Below are positions 26,421 through 35,490 of a DNA stretch of 64,000 nt, piece after piece (within the stretch, counting starts at the first letter, position 1; every line of letters starts with the position of its first letter). A program made the position numbers and the translations under genes. Below the pieces are notes generated by a model. The model was given only the letters and a program-made list of their open reading frames with translations. It made no database searches and was not told where the DNA came from. Source of the DNA: Desulfovibrio sp. (lineage in GTDB: Bacteria > Desulfobacterota > Desulfovibrionia > Desulfovibrionales > Desulfovibrionaceae); contig JAITSV010000038.1 in NCBI GenBank assembly GCA_031287575.1, forward strand, positions 1-64,000. Reading direction: 5' to 3'.

Positions 26421-27326
26421 ATGAGCGACGCCGACAAGACCGTGCCCGACACCCCCGCCGCAACGCCCGAATCCGGCCCCCAGCCCGCCCCTGCCCCCGC
26501 CCCCGAGCCGCGGCAGGCGCGCATGCTCACGGTGCGGGTGCAGCGCAGCGGCCCCGGCGGGGCCAACGCCCGCTTCGACGATTACCGGCTGTCGGTAGGC
26601 CCCGAGGATTCCGTGCTCGACGTGCTGGACCGCATCCGCGTGGAGACCGACCCCACGCTGGTCTACCGCCACTCGTGCCATCATTCCAGCTGCGGCACCT
26701 GCGCCATGCGCATCAACGGACGCGAACGGCTGGCCTGCATCACCCGCATGCTGGCCCTGGGCACCGACGTGGTGACCCTGGAACCCTTGCGCTCGCTGCC
26801 CGTGCTGGGCGACCTGATGGTGGACATGCGCCCCATGTTCGCCCACATCGACCCGGACTGGGGCTACGTGCGTCCGGTGGAAAAGGCCTCCACCGGGGTG
26901 CCGCACGGGGTGGCGCGCTATACCCGGCTGGAGAACTGTATCGAATGCGGGGCATGCATGTCGGCCTGCCCGGTCAGCAACGGCACCAACGACATGCCGT
27001 CCGCGGCAGCCCAGGCCGCGCCACAGGGCACTGCCCAGTCCGCGCCCCAGGCCGCACCCCAGGCCGCACCCCAAGCCGCACAGGACACGGGCGAGTCCCC
27101 CCCTGCCGAACCCATGTTCATGGGACCCGCCCCGCTGGCCGCGCTGAACCGCGAACTGGCCCGCCACCCCGAACGGCGCGAGGAACTGCTGCACATCGGC
27201 AAGGGCCCGCACGGCGAACGCCACTGCCGCCGCCACCTGGCGTGCAGCAGGGCCTGCCCCAGCGGGGTCTACCCGGCCAAGGACATCATGGACATCCGCA
27301 TGATGCACGGGGGCGGCAAGGACTGA
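26421..27326 (+). CDS. SdhB/FrdB-like iron-sulfur electron-transfer subunit
   Basis: 301 residues. A 2Fe-2S ferredoxin domain holds CHHSSCGTCAMRINGRERLAC at about residues 89-109. A second domain has CIECGACMSACPVS and CRRHLACSRACPSG, the cysteines for 4Fe-4S and 3Fe-4S clusters, as in succinate dehydrogenase B. Between the two halves of the second domain is a 30-residue Ala/Gln/Pro repeat (PQAA units), not usual in the family; the N-terminus is also Pro/Ala-rich. It follows the GlpA-like gene by four bases, so it probably carries its electrons toward the quinone pool. No membrane-anchor gene follows. Confidence 0.82.
   Translation: MSDADKTVPDTPAATPESGPQPAPAPAPEPRQARMLTVRVQRSGPGGANARFDDYRLSVGPEDSVLDVLDRIRVETDPTLVYRHSCHHSSCGTCAMRINGRERLACITRMLALGTDVVTLEPLRSLPVLGDLMVDMRPMFAHIDPDWGYVRPVEKASTGVPHGVARYTRLENCIECGACMSACPVSNGTNDMPSAAAQAAPQGTAQSAPQAAPQAAPQAAQDTGESPPAEPMFMGPAPLAALNRELARHPERREELLHIGKGPHGERHCRRHLACSRACPSGVYPAKDIMDIRMMHGGGKD
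27035..27082 (+). repeat. 12-bp tandem repeat in the iron-sulfur subunit
   Basis: Three to four units of CCCCAGGCCGCA encode PQAA repeats in the linker between cluster motifs. Confidence 0.75.
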
Positions 27327-27427
27327 TGGAGCATGCCGGGGCCTGCCACACGGCCCCCGCCGGACTTGCCCTGCCCGCCACCATGGGCTATCCCCCCACC
27401 GAGAAACATCTTGCGCAGGAGGGGCCC

Positions 27428-27943
27428 ATGGACGACGCATCACTTTCCCCCAGCGCGCGCCGCGTGCAGGACTGGCTGGACCAGGCCGTGCGCGACGCAG
27501 GCGGCGGGTACGGCACCTCGCGCTTCGTGGTGCGCGAGCTGTCCGACTCCACCCGCACCGCCCAGGAAGCGGCGGATGCCGTGGGCTGCACCGTGGCCCA
27601 GATCGCCAAGTCGCTGATCTTCAAGGGCAAGCAGAGCGGGCGCGGCTGGCTGATCATCGCCAGCGGGGCCAACCGGGTGGACGAAAAGCGCGCCGCCGCG
27701 CTGGCGGGCGAACCGCTGGGCCGCGCCGATGCCGACTTCGTGCGTCAGGCCACCGGCTATGCCATCGGCGGCGTGCCCCCGGTGGGCCACGCCACTCCGG
27801 TCGGCTGCCTGATCGACGCGGATCTGCTGGCCCTGTCCGACATCTGGGCGGCGGCGGGCACCCCGCACGCGGTGTTCCCCCTGACGCCCGACGATCTGGT
27901 GCGGCTGACCGGCGGCACCGTGGGCCACGTGCGCAAGGAATAG
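27428..27943 (+). CDS. YbaK/EbsC-family aminoacyl-tRNA deacylase
   Basis: A 171-residue single-domain editing enzyme, probably hydrolysing Cys-tRNA(Pro) or a similar mischarged tRNA. Family landmarks are the AQIAKSLIFK segment with the catalytic Lys, GANRVDEKR, ATGYAIGGVPPVGH, and the TPDDLVRLTGGTVGHV end. Start ATG has GCAGGAGGGG upstream. It lies 101 bases after the iron-sulfur gene on the same strand, possibly on one transcript but with no functional link. Confidence 0.88.
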   Translation: MDDASLSPSARRVQDWLDQAVRDAGGGYGTSRFVVRELSDSTRTAQEAADAVGCTVAQIAKSLIFKGKQSGRGWLIIASGANRVDEKRAAALAGEPLGRADADFVRQATGYAIGGVPPVGHATPVGCLIDADLLALSDIWAAAGTPHAVFPLTPDDLVRLTGGTVGHVRKE

Positions 27944-28086
27944 CCAAACGCCTCTGCCCTGGCGGGCCGGACATGAAAGCGCGGGCACCCGCCGGTCACA
28001 CTCCGGCGCGCGCCCGCCGTCGCATTTCGTCAGGCCGCTGAAAGCGACGGTGTCGGCTCCTCGACCATCCGTCTCCCGACCACGGC

Positions 28087-28782
28087 TCAGCCCAACCCCA
28101 ACCGCTCGCCGCGCGGCCTGGGCCGCAGGGCAAAACCGCGCGCCTCGGCCCAGGCCCTGGCATCCGCCTGCGAATGCAGCGAAAGCTTGCGGAACAGGTT
28201 GGCGCGGTGCTTTTCCACGGTCCTGTCGCTGACCACCAGCAGTCCGGCGATTTCGCGGTTGCGGTAGCCTTCGGCCACCAGGTGCAGCACCTCGCGCTCG
28301 CGCGGGGTCAGCAAGGCCAGGGCGTCGCGCTTCCGCTCGGCCGGTTCCGCCTCGGCGGCGCAGCGCCTGTCGCGCAGCACCTCGCGCGCGGCCCAAGGCG
28401 ACAGCCATCCTCCCCCCGCCAGCAGCGCCCGTACCGCCAGCCGCACCTCGTCGGCACTGGCCTCCGGCAGCAGGTAGCCGTCGGCCCCCGCCTCCAGCGC
28501 GGGGCGCAGCATGGCCGGGTCGTCCCCGCCGATGGCCAGCACCCGCCGGGTCGGATGGCGGCGCTTGAGCAACCGCATCACGCACACCCCATCCAGCAGG
28601 GGCAGCCCGCACTCGATGACGGCCAGGTCCGCCCCCAGCCGTTCACACCCCTCCAGCGCGGCACGCCCGTCCGACGCTTCACCGCACACACGCACCCCGT
28701 CCAGCCCGCGCAGCAGCACCTTCAACCCTTCGCGCATCAACGGCTGATGCGCGGCAATGAACACGTTGCGCCCACCTTCCAT
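28087..28782 (-). CDS. NarL/FixJ-type response regulator with degenerate receiver
   Basis: 231 residues: a receiver domain (about 5-120) and a LuxR-type helix-turn-helix (LTPREREVLHLVAEGYRNREIAGLL, with SDRTVEKHRANLFRKL as recognition helix, about 165-210). In the receiver the acidic pair is replaced by Ala-His (IAAHQPLMREGL) and the phospho-acceptor Asp by Glu (VIECGLPLLDG). It therefore probably cannot be phosphorylated in the usual way and may be constitutive or respond to other signals. No histidine kinase is adjacent on this strand. The start has no strong RBS. Confidence 0.85.
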   Translation of the reverse strand: MEGGRNVFIAAHQPLMREGLKVLLRGLDGVRVCGEASDGRAALEGCERLGADLAVIECGLPLLDGVCVMRLLKRRHPTRRVLAIGGDDPAMLRPALEAGADGYLLPEASADEVRLAVRALLAGGGWLSPWAAREVLRDRRCAAEAEPAERKRDALALLTPREREVLHLVAEGYRNREIAGLLVVSDRTVEKHRANLFRKLSLHSQADARAWAEARGFALRPRPRGERLGLG

Positions 28783-29114
28783 GCTGCCCTCTCACTCCCT
28801 GTCCCGGTTCGCCGCCGCGCCGGGGCCTGCCCGAAGGTTCCGCGAGGCATCCCCCGCGTGTGCCCCCCGTGTCACCCGCTCTGCCCATCCTGCCTCTTTG
28901 CCCCTGCACCCGTGCCTGCTCTGCCCCGGAGCAACGGGCTGCAACCGTTGCCGGGCAATCCACCCGCACTCTTGCGTCCTGGCAGGCAGCCCGATTTCGG
29001 GACGCCTGGCCGTCGCGCCCCACATCCGTGGCGTGCAGTGCCCTTGCCGCAAAACAGGCGCGCAACCCCCACCTGATAAAGTACAACCCTACATGGATTC
29101 AGAGGGACACTACC
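28783..29114. other. non-coding gap
   Basis: Upstream leader of the response regulator and of the CII-like gene. Nothing certain beyond a TGATAAAGT box near 29073 on the plus strand that might be a -10 region. Confidence 0.3.
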
Positions 29115-29195
29115 ATGAAAATACCGTCACGCTCAACGCCCAAAATACCGTATCACCTGGTTTACAACCCCGTGGCTTCATGGTTTCTGCGATAA
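29115..29195 (+). CDS. possible 26-residue small protein
   Basis: Begins MKIPSRSTPKIPYHLVYNPV and ends in SWFLR. AGAGGGA lies eight bases before the ATG. It is basic at the start and hydrophobic at the end, and precedes the CII-like regulator by 72 bases. Too short for composition to prove coding; it could be a leader peptide. Confidence 0.3.
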   Translation: MKIPSRSTPKIPYHLVYNPVASWFLR

Positions 29196-29267
29196 CATGG
29201 TCCAGTGCCCTCCGCGCACCACCGACGGTGCGCCGGTTTTCATCACCGCAGACAGGAGGTAGCGCCC

Positions 29268-29534
29268 ATGCGCAGAAGCGTGACCAGCATCACCCAAAAC
29301 ACCGTGCTTGGCGCGCGGCGGTCCAAGTGGGTTGCCCAGCAGATCGGCAAGCCCTATCCCACCATGATGCGCGAACTGAACCCGCACGACCACAGCGCCA
29401 AGCTGGGCGCGGATACCCTGCTGGAAATCATGCGGGTGACCCGTGACGTGACCGCGCTGGAGTACATGGCCCAGGAGATGGGCTATCAACTCACCCCTCG
29501 CCCGGTGGAGACGGTTGGCGGCAAGCAGCCCTGA
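29268..29534 (+). CDS. phage CII/CP76-like regulatory protein
   Basis: An 88-residue protein with an N-terminal helix-turn-helix-like segment. The middle reads IGKPYPTMMRELNPHDHSAKLGADTLLEIM followed by TRDVTALEYMAQEMGYQL, as in the phage CP76/CII regulatory family (NPHD...KLGADTLL...TGD...L.YMA). CAGGAGGT lies seven bases before the ATG. No other phage genes are near, so it is an orphan or domesticated phage regulator. A GC-rich inverted repeat (GGGCGGC/GCCGCCC) follows the stop. Its target is unknown. Confidence 0.72.
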   Translation: MRRSVTSITQNTVLGARRSKWVAQQIGKPYPTMMRELNPHDHSAKLGADTLLEIMRVTRDVTALEYMAQEMGYQLTPRPVETVGGKQP

Positions 29535-29574
29535 GCGTACGGGCGGCCGCCCCCGCAGGCGCAGCCGCCCGTGC

Positions 29575-29862
29575 CGTTCACGAGGCATCATTCCCCCCAG
29601 GTCGGCGCCCCCTGCCCCTCCGCCCTCGCGAAAAGGCGCGTCCTCGCATGCGGACGCGTCCGCGTGCTGGCGCACGCATCACGCCCACCCGTGCCCGCAT
29701 GTTCCGCCATCCGCCTTGCCGGATGCACCGCCAGGCCCTGCCGTCCCCCCCTGCCGTTCGGGCTCTTCGCGGGTGCTTGCAAATCCGCGTGAAATGACGC
29801 ACCCTGCCGCTGCCGTTTCCTTACCGTGGGACCGGCAAGCCAGCACGCCCGCACGGAGCACC
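29575..29862. other. non-coding gap upstream of the REC-REC kinase
   Basis: About 290 bases with high C content. No gene or motif could be supported. Confidence 0.35.
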
Positions 29863-31365
29863 ATGACGCATCCGCTCATCCTCATCGTCGAGGACAGCCG
29901 CGCCAGCGCAGACGAACTGCGCACGCGCATCGCCGAACTTCTCGGCTTTTCCGTGGTCACGGCGGGCACGTGCGCCGAGGCCGTCCGCATCATGGACGAG
30001 CAGGGGCCCAACCTGTTCCTCGCCATCCTCGACCTTACCCTGCCCGACGCCCCCGACGGCGAGGTGGTGGATCAGGCCCGCGCCCGCAAGGTGCCTTCGC
30101 TGGTGTTCACCTCGCGCCTGGACGACACCACGCGCCGCTACATCCTTTCCAAGGACGTCATCGACTACATCATCAAGGACGAGCACGCCGTGGACAACGT
30201 GGTGCGCGCCGTGGACCGGCTGCACCGCAACCGCACGGCCAAGATCCTGGTGGTGGACGATTCGCCCTCCATGCGCACCTTCATGAAGGAAGAGCTGCGC
30301 CGCTACATGTTCCAGGTGTACGAGGCGTCGGGCGGCCCCACGGCCCTGCGCGTACTGGAGCGCAACCCCGACGTGATGCTGGTGATCACCGACTTCATGA
30401 TGCCCGACATGGACGGACTGGAGCTGACCCGCCGCCTGCGCGAACGCTACCCGCGCGAGACGCTGTCCATCATGGGCGTTTCCGTCCACGCCGAACGCCC
30501 GCTTACCGTGGAATTCATCAAGAACGGCGCCGACGACTTCATCACCAAGCCCTTCCTGCGCGAGGAACTGTACTGCCGCGTGCTCCAGAACGTGGAAACG
30601 GTGGAGCGCGCCCGCACCCTGGTGGAACTGAACGACGTCAAGAACCGCTTCCTGGGCATGGCCGCGCACGACCTGCGCAACCCCATCAACGGCATCCGGG
30701 GCTTCAGCCGTCTCTTGCTGGACGGGGTGCTGGGACCGCTGACCGATGACCAGCGCAGCGTGCTGGGCACCGTGCATCAGGCCAGCAACGAGATGCTCCA
30801 ACTGGTCAACGATCTGCTGGACGTCACCGTCATCGAAAGCGGCCGGCTGGACCTGGTGCTGCACCCCGGCGACCTGGCCGTGCTGGCGGCGGAGCGGCTG
30901 TCCTTCGCCTCTCTGGCGGCGGGCGCCAAGAACATCCGCATCGACAAGCAGTTCGAGCACGCCCAGTGCATGTTCGACCCACGCCGCATGGCCCAGGTGT
31001 TCGACAATCTGTTGAGCAACGCGGTGAAGTTCACCCCGCCGCAGACACGCATCAGCGTGGCGGTGCGCGTGGAGGGCACGGAAGCGGTGTTCGAGGTGGC
31101 GGACGAAGGCCCCGGCATCCTGCCCGAGGAACGCGAACGCATGTTCCGCTCGTTCGAGAAGCTCAGCGCCCGGCCCACGGCGGGCGAGGCCAGCACCGGC
31201 CTCGGGCTGACCATCGTCAAGCGCATCGTCACCGCGCATGGCGGCCGGGTGTGGGTGGAAAGCGAACCCGGCAACGGCGCCACCTTCCGGGTGGCCGTGC
31301 CGTTGCGCGTGGGCGCCATGTCCACGGCGGAACGGGCGCTGGCGGCCCCGTCCGGTGCACGCTGA
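29863..31365 (+). CDS. histidine kinase with two N-terminal receiver domains
   Basis: 500 residues in the order REC-REC-HisKA-HATPase, without membrane segments. REC1 (about 5-120) has phospho-acceptor Asp in AILDLTLPD; REC2 (about 128-245) in VITDFMMPDMDG, and the KP loop DDFITKPF. The H-box is AAHDLRNPINGIRGFSR (His near 268); the ATP domain has NLLSNAVKF, DEGPGIL and STGLGLTIVKRI. It is cytosolic and takes its input from other kinases through the receivers, in a phosphorelay or as an integrator. GGAGCACC precedes the ATG. It overlaps the start of the pseudouridine synthase gene. Confidence 0.9.
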   Translation: MTHPLILIVEDSRASADELRTRIAELLGFSVVTAGTCAEAVRIMDEQGPNLFLAILDLTLPDAPDGEVVDQARARKVPSLVFTSRLDDTTRRYILSKDVIDYIIKDEHAVDNVVRAVDRLHRNRTAKILVVDDSPSMRTFMKEELRRYMFQVYEASGGPTALRVLERNPDVMLVITDFMMPDMDGLELTRRLRERYPRETLSIMGVSVHAERPLTVEFIKNGADDFITKPFLREELYCRVLQNVETVERARTLVELNDVKNRFLGMAAHDLRNPINGIRGFSRLLLDGVLGPLTDDQRSVLGTVHQASNEMLQLVNDLLDVTVIESGRLDLVLHPGDLAVLAAERLSFASLAAGAKNIRIDKQFEHAQCMFDPRRMAQVFDNLLSNAVKFTPPQTRISVAVRVEGTEAVFEVADEGPGILPEERERMFRSFEKLSARPTAGEASTGLGLTIVKRIVTAHGGRVWVESEPGNGATFRVAVPLRVGAMSTAERALAAPSGAR

Positions 31366-32740
31366 GGCGGACACCGGGGCGGCATGCATCGCGCCGGAGG
31401 ACCACGGCGCCCGGCTTGATGCCGCCCTGGCCCGGCTGTTGCCCCAGTTGCAGTCCCAATTGCTGCCCCCGCTGCCCCCGCCGAACCAGTCCCCGAACGG
31501 GGCAGCCCCCACTCCCCCCCTCCTTCCCCCCGGCGCGGGCCTGCGCGCGCGCCGCCGCCTGTGGCTGACCCATGCCGTACTGCTGGACGGACGCGCTGCC
31601 CAGCCGGGCACGCGGGTGCGGGCCGGACAGCGAGTGGAGTTGCGCCCGCTGGGTACCGCGCACGGCAAGACACCGGGAACAGCCGTGGATGCCGGGCCGC
31701 ATGACGAGCCAGACATCTCACGGGCCATCGCGCCGGATGCCTTGCCGGATGCTGCACGGAATGGTGCCGAAAATCCCGCCGATGCACCGCGCGTGCTGGC
31801 GGAGGCCGACGGGCTGGTGGCCCTGTACAAGCCCGGCGGGCTGCATTCCGCCGCCATAGCGGGCAGCGCCGCACCCAGCGTGGAGGCGTTGTTGCCCGCC
31901 CTGCTCGGGCTGCCCGGACTGCCCGGCCTCACGGATATCGATGATCCGGCGGCCCCCGATGCTTCCCGCCCATTGCCCGGCACGGAAGCCCCCGCAGGCT
32001 TCCCGTGCCTGCTCAACCGGCTGGACGGCCCCACCTCCGGCATCCTGCTGGCCGCGCGCACCCCGCAGGCCGCCGCCCGCTTCCACGCAGCCGAAAATTC
32101 CAGCCATGCGGCCAAGACCTATCTTGCGCTGGTGCACGGCGTACTGGCCCACCCGGCCACCATGCGCCGCGCGCTGGACACGGCCAACCGGGCCACCACC
32201 CGAGTCCTGCCGCAGGACACCTCCGATCCGCTGCGCCACACCGGGGTCACGCCGCTGGGCGTCATGCAGACAACGGACATGCCCAATGCCGCACCCTGCC
32301 CGTCCACCCTCGCGGGCTATACCGGGCAAGATTCCGCGCCCGCGTCCGCCTGCACCACCCATGCGCCCGGCCCCGCCAGCCCCGCCTGCCCCGCCTGCAC
32401 TCCCGGCATGCCCGGCACGCCCTGCACATTGGTACGCTGCGTCATCCACAAGGGAGCGCGGCACCAGATTCGCGCCCACCTCGCCGCGCTGGGGCACCCC
32501 ATCGTGGGCGATACGCGCTACGGCACCCCGGACGGTACCGGCACCACCGCCCCCATGCCGCCCTCCATGCCACCTGACGCGCCGCGCACCGTATGCCCTC
32601 TTGCCCCCGCCACGCTGTTCCTGCACCACGCCCGCATCGAACTGCCGGACTTTCGCGCGGCCTGCCCGCCGCCGTGGCTGCACCTGCTGCCCCCGGAACT
32701 GCAAGAGGCGGCATGCACCGCGTACCGCCTCGATTCCTGA
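31355..32740 (+). CDS. RluA-family pseudouridine synthase with low-complexity insertions
   Basis: 461 residues, longer than most RluA enzymes. The catalytic motif LNRLDGPTSGILLAAR contains the nucleophilic Asp; AKTYLALVHG, LVRCVIHKGARHQIRAHLA and HPIVGDTRYG are conserved. An N-terminal part with a RLWLTHAVLLDGRAAQPGTRV stretch looks like a divergent S4 RNA-binding domain. Three insertions of Pro/Ala/Cys/Gly-rich sequence interrupt the fold, including a PACPACTPGMPG stretch. I chose the GTG at 31355, overlapping the kinase stop; the RBS is weak, so the start is uncertain. The RNA target cannot be told. Confidence 0.8.
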   Translation: MHAEADTGAACIAPEDHGARLDAALARLLPQLQSQLLPPLPPPNQSPNGAAPTPPLLPPGAGLRARRRLWLTHAVLLDGRAAQPGTRVRAGQRVELRPLGTAHGKTPGTAVDAGPHDEPDISRAIAPDALPDAARNGAENPADAPRVLAEADGLVALYKPGGLHSAAIAGSAAPSVEALLPALLGLPGLPGLTDIDDPAAPDASRPLPGTEAPAGFPCLLNRLDGPTSGILLAARTPQAAARFHAAENSSHAAKTYLALVHGVLAHPATMRRALDTANRATTRVLPQDTSDPLRHTGVTPLGVMQTTDMPNAAPCPSTLAGYTGQDSAPASACTTHAPGPASPACPACTPGMPGTPCTLVRCVIHKGARHQIRAHLAALGHPIVGDTRYGTPDGTGTTAPMPPSMPPDAPRTVCPLAPATLFLHHARIELPDFRAACPPPWLHLLPPELQEAACTAYRLDS

Positions 32741-32907
32741 GCTTTCAGCCCGATTTCACTCGACAGTGCCAGACAGTGGCTCGTCAGTGGCTTGCCGGTC
32801 GCCCGCCAGCCATCACGGCACCCGTTTGCCGCCTGACCGCGCGCCGCCGGGAGGCGGCCCATCCTCATTTCATGCCCCGCCGCAGACGTCCAGCCGCCGA
32901 GCCATCG

Positions 32908-33594
32908 TCACCCGCCGTGCCGGTCGTTACGCCCGCCCGGCACTCTGCCGCCATTCGCGGTGCCATCCGGTTCGCAGCCGTCGCCTGCATCGGATGGCGC
33001 GCAACCCGTCAGCACCGGCGGGGCGTTCCTGGCCCCGGTACGCCAGCGCACCCGGCGCTGCTGGTACGCGGCCACCATGCGGTGCGTGGCCACGTAGCCC
33101 ACCACCCCGGCCACCGCGCCGAACACCACCCCGCCCGCGCACAGCACCAGATACACGTCCCAGCCCATGGACAGCAGCGAGGTGAGGTTGGCCACGTCGT
33201 CCGGCAAGGCCACATGCATGTTCGGCAGCAGGAACGAGCCGATGGCAAAAAAGATGGCGTACAGCGGGCCGAAGGTGACCGGGTTGGAATACAGCGTGGC
33301 GATGACCGCCGCCGTGGGGCTGGCCCGCAGCAACCAGGCCACCACGCCCGCCAGCAGCATCTGCGAGGGAATCAGCGGAATGGACCCGATGAGCATGCCA
33401 AGGCCCACGCCCAGCGCGATGCGGTGCGGCGTGGACGGCAACCGCACCAGCCGCAGCCGGTGCAACCGCACGGCCCGCCACAGGCGATCCGGAACGGAAC
33501 GCCCGTGGCGGCGCGGGCCGGGAGCGCCGTCTCCGGCGCTGTCTGCGTCCGATGGCGGCGTGCCGCCATCCTGTGGGTGCGGGCTGTCAAACAT
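32908..33594 (-). CDS. DUF2062 membrane protein
   Basis: 228 residues with two to three membrane helices. Family marks are STPHRIALGVGLGMLIGSIP, the SNPVTFGPLYAIFFAIGSFLL segment (Asn-Pro plus aromatic residues), and a final helix VYLVLCAGGVVFGAVAGVVGYV. The N-terminal 35 residues are Pro/Gly/Asp-rich and the C-terminus is polar. GGAG lies eight bases before the ATG. The function of DUF2062 is not known. It lies last in the minus-strand recJ block. Confidence 0.8.
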   Translation of the reverse strand: MFDSPHPQDGGTPPSDADSAGDGAPGPRRHGRSVPDRLWRAVRLHRLRLVRLPSTPHRIALGVGLGMLIGSIPLIPSQMLLAGVVAWLLRASPTAAVIATLYSNPVTFGPLYAIFFAIGSFLLPNMHVALPDDVANLTSLLSMGWDVYLVLCAGGVVFGAVAGVVGYVATHRMVAAYQQRRVRWRTGARNAPPVLTGCAPSDAGDGCEPDGTANGGRVPGGRNDRHGG

Positions 33595-33734
33595 ATGTGG
33601 CTCCGGCGAACTGCGGCGGTGTGCAATCAGCCGCGCCGCATGGCTACGATAGGCGTGCGCGGGGTCAAGAGCAACGGCTACGGGGCCGTGTCCGTGGACC
33701 ATCCCCATGGGCCGGACCGGACTGAAATCGCCCC

Positions 33735-35450
33735 CTACTCCCGCTTCCAGTCCTTGATCCGCAAATCCACCGACGCCGCGCCGTTGTAGCGGTCGATCCG
33801 CGGGGTATAGGCCAGGCGCACCCGCGTGCCGCGCAGGCTGTCCGGAAACTGGCCGGACTGACGCCACGCCTTGGCCCGCAGGGTAATGCCGCAACTCTCG
33901 TCGGTCAGTTGCAGTTCCACGTGGTCGCGCGTGGGGCCAAAGCGGCGCAGGTCGCGCACCAGCACCGGCGGCGAGGCGAACACCGGCTCGGCGTTGCCCG
34001 TGCCGAACGGCTGAAGCATTTCCAGTTCCTTCAGCAAGGTGAAATCGCCCGCCAGCGCAAAGCCCAGTTCGCCGTCCAGCTTCAGGCGCGGGGTCAGCGG
34101 GGTGTCGCCCAGATCCGCCCGTACCACGGCGTCGAACCGTTCGCGCAGGCTATCCACGTGGCTGGCAGGCATGCTCATGCCCGCCGCCTGATGGTGCCCC
34201 CCGAACGAGGTGAACAGGTCGGCGCAGCGGGTCAACCCGGCGTGCAGGTCGAATTCCGCCACCGAACGGCCCGAACCCTTCATGGATGCGCCGTCGCTGC
34301 TCAGGATCAGCGTGGGCCGGTAGAATTCGTCCACGATGCGCGAGGCCACGATGCCGATGACGCCGGGGTGCCAATCCTCGCCGTGCAGCACAAGGCCCAT
34401 GCGGTCCATCTGCCCTTCGGCCTGCTTTTTCGCGGCGTCGAGGATGCGGTCTTCCTCGGCCCGGCGCCGGGCGTTTTCCGCGTCCAGTTCCTGGGCCAGG
34501 CTGGCCGCCTCGGCGTGGTCGTCGGTCAGCAGCAGTTGCAAGGCCAGTTCCGCCTTGCCCATGCGCCCCGCCGCGTTGATGCGCGGCGCAAGGCCGAACA
34601 CCACCTGCCCCGCGCCGATGGCCGCCGTGGGGTTGTACCCGCTCACGGTCTTCAGCGCGGCCATGCCGGGGCGCCGGGCTTCCGCTATCTTCAGCAGGCC
34701 GTTCTTGACCAGGATGCGGTTCTGCCCGTGCAGGTTCACCACGTCGGCCAGCGTGCCCAGCGCCACCAGGTCGAGGAACTCGCGCATGTCGGCCTTCTTG
34801 CCGGTGCGTTCGGCCAGGGCCGCGTTCACCGCCGCCATGACCAGAAAGCTTACCCCCACCCCGGCCAGGGCCGGGCACGGGCACTCCGCCAGGCGCGGGT
34901 TGCAGATGGCGTGGGCATCGGGCAGGCCCTCGGGCGGCATGTGATGGTCGGACACCACCACCGTCATGCCCAGTTCTCGCGCCCGGCGCACCGGCTCCAC
35001 GTCCGATATGCCGCAGTCCACGGTCAGCAGCAGGCGCACGCCCTGCGCCGCCAGCCGCTCCACCCACGCCACGTTCAGGCCGTAGCCTTCCTCGCGCCGG
35101 TCCGGAATGTGGTGCGCCGCCTCTATGCCGTGCTGGGCCAGCACGCCCTTGACCAGCGCCGTGGAGGTCACCCCGTCCACGTCATAGTCGCCCCACACAG
35201 CAAAGGGCAGCCCGGCCAGCAGGCCCTCCGTCAGGGTGCCGGCCGCCTGCTCCAGCCCCGGCCATTCGGCCAGCGGTGCCAAATGCCGCAGGTTGGGCGA
35301 AAGGTACAGGGCCATGTCGTCCACGGACCCCACCCCGCGCCGCCACAGCAGGCGCACGATGAGTTCCGATACTTCCAGCCGCTCTGCCCATGCCGCGAAC
35401 GGCGGCGTTGCCGCCTCCGGCTCCGGGCGGAATATCCAGTTGCGGGTCAC
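33735..35450 (-). CDS. recJ: single-stranded-DNA exonuclease RecJ
   Basis: A 571-residue 5'-3' ssDNA exonuclease in recombination and mismatch repair. The DHH phosphoesterase motifs are in order: VWGDYDVDGVTSTAL (I), LLTVDCGIS (II), VVSDHHMPPEGLP (III), and the ALGTLADVV motif IV. The DHHA1 motif GSGRSVAEFDL and FGGHHQAAGMSM is complete, and the C-terminal OB domain follows. Length and start (MTRNWIFRP) are normal. Upstream is a GC-rich hairpin repeat separating it from the HDOD gene. Confidence 0.95.
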   Translation of the reverse strand: MTRNWIFRPEPEAATPPFAAWAERLEVSELIVRLLWRRGVGSVDDMALYLSPNLRHLAPLAEWPGLEQAAGTLTEGLLAGLPFAVWGDYDVDGVTSTALVKGVLAQHGIEAAHHIPDRREEGYGLNVAWVERLAAQGVRLLLTVDCGISDVEPVRRARELGMTVVVSDHHMPPEGLPDAHAICNPRLAECPCPALAGVGVSFLVMAAVNAALAERTGKKADMREFLDLVALGTLADVVNLHGQNRILVKNGLLKIAEARRPGMAALKTVSGYNPTAAIGAGQVVFGLAPRINAAGRMGKAELALQLLLTDDHAEAASLAQELDAENARRRAEEDRILDAAKKQAEGQMDRMGLVLHGEDWHPGVIGIVASRIVDEFYRPTLILSSDGASMKGSGRSVAEFDLHAGLTRCADLFTSFGGHHQAAGMSMPASHVDSLRERFDAVVRADLGDTPLTPRLKLDGELGFALAGDFTLLKELEMLQPFGTGNAEPVFASPPVLVRDLRRFGPTRDHVELQLTDESCGITLRAKAWRQSGQFPDSLRGTRVRLAYTPRIDRYNGAASVDLRIKDWKRE

Positions 35451-35490
35451 GCATGCTCCGGGAAAAAGTCACAAAACAGGGGGAGAGCAA

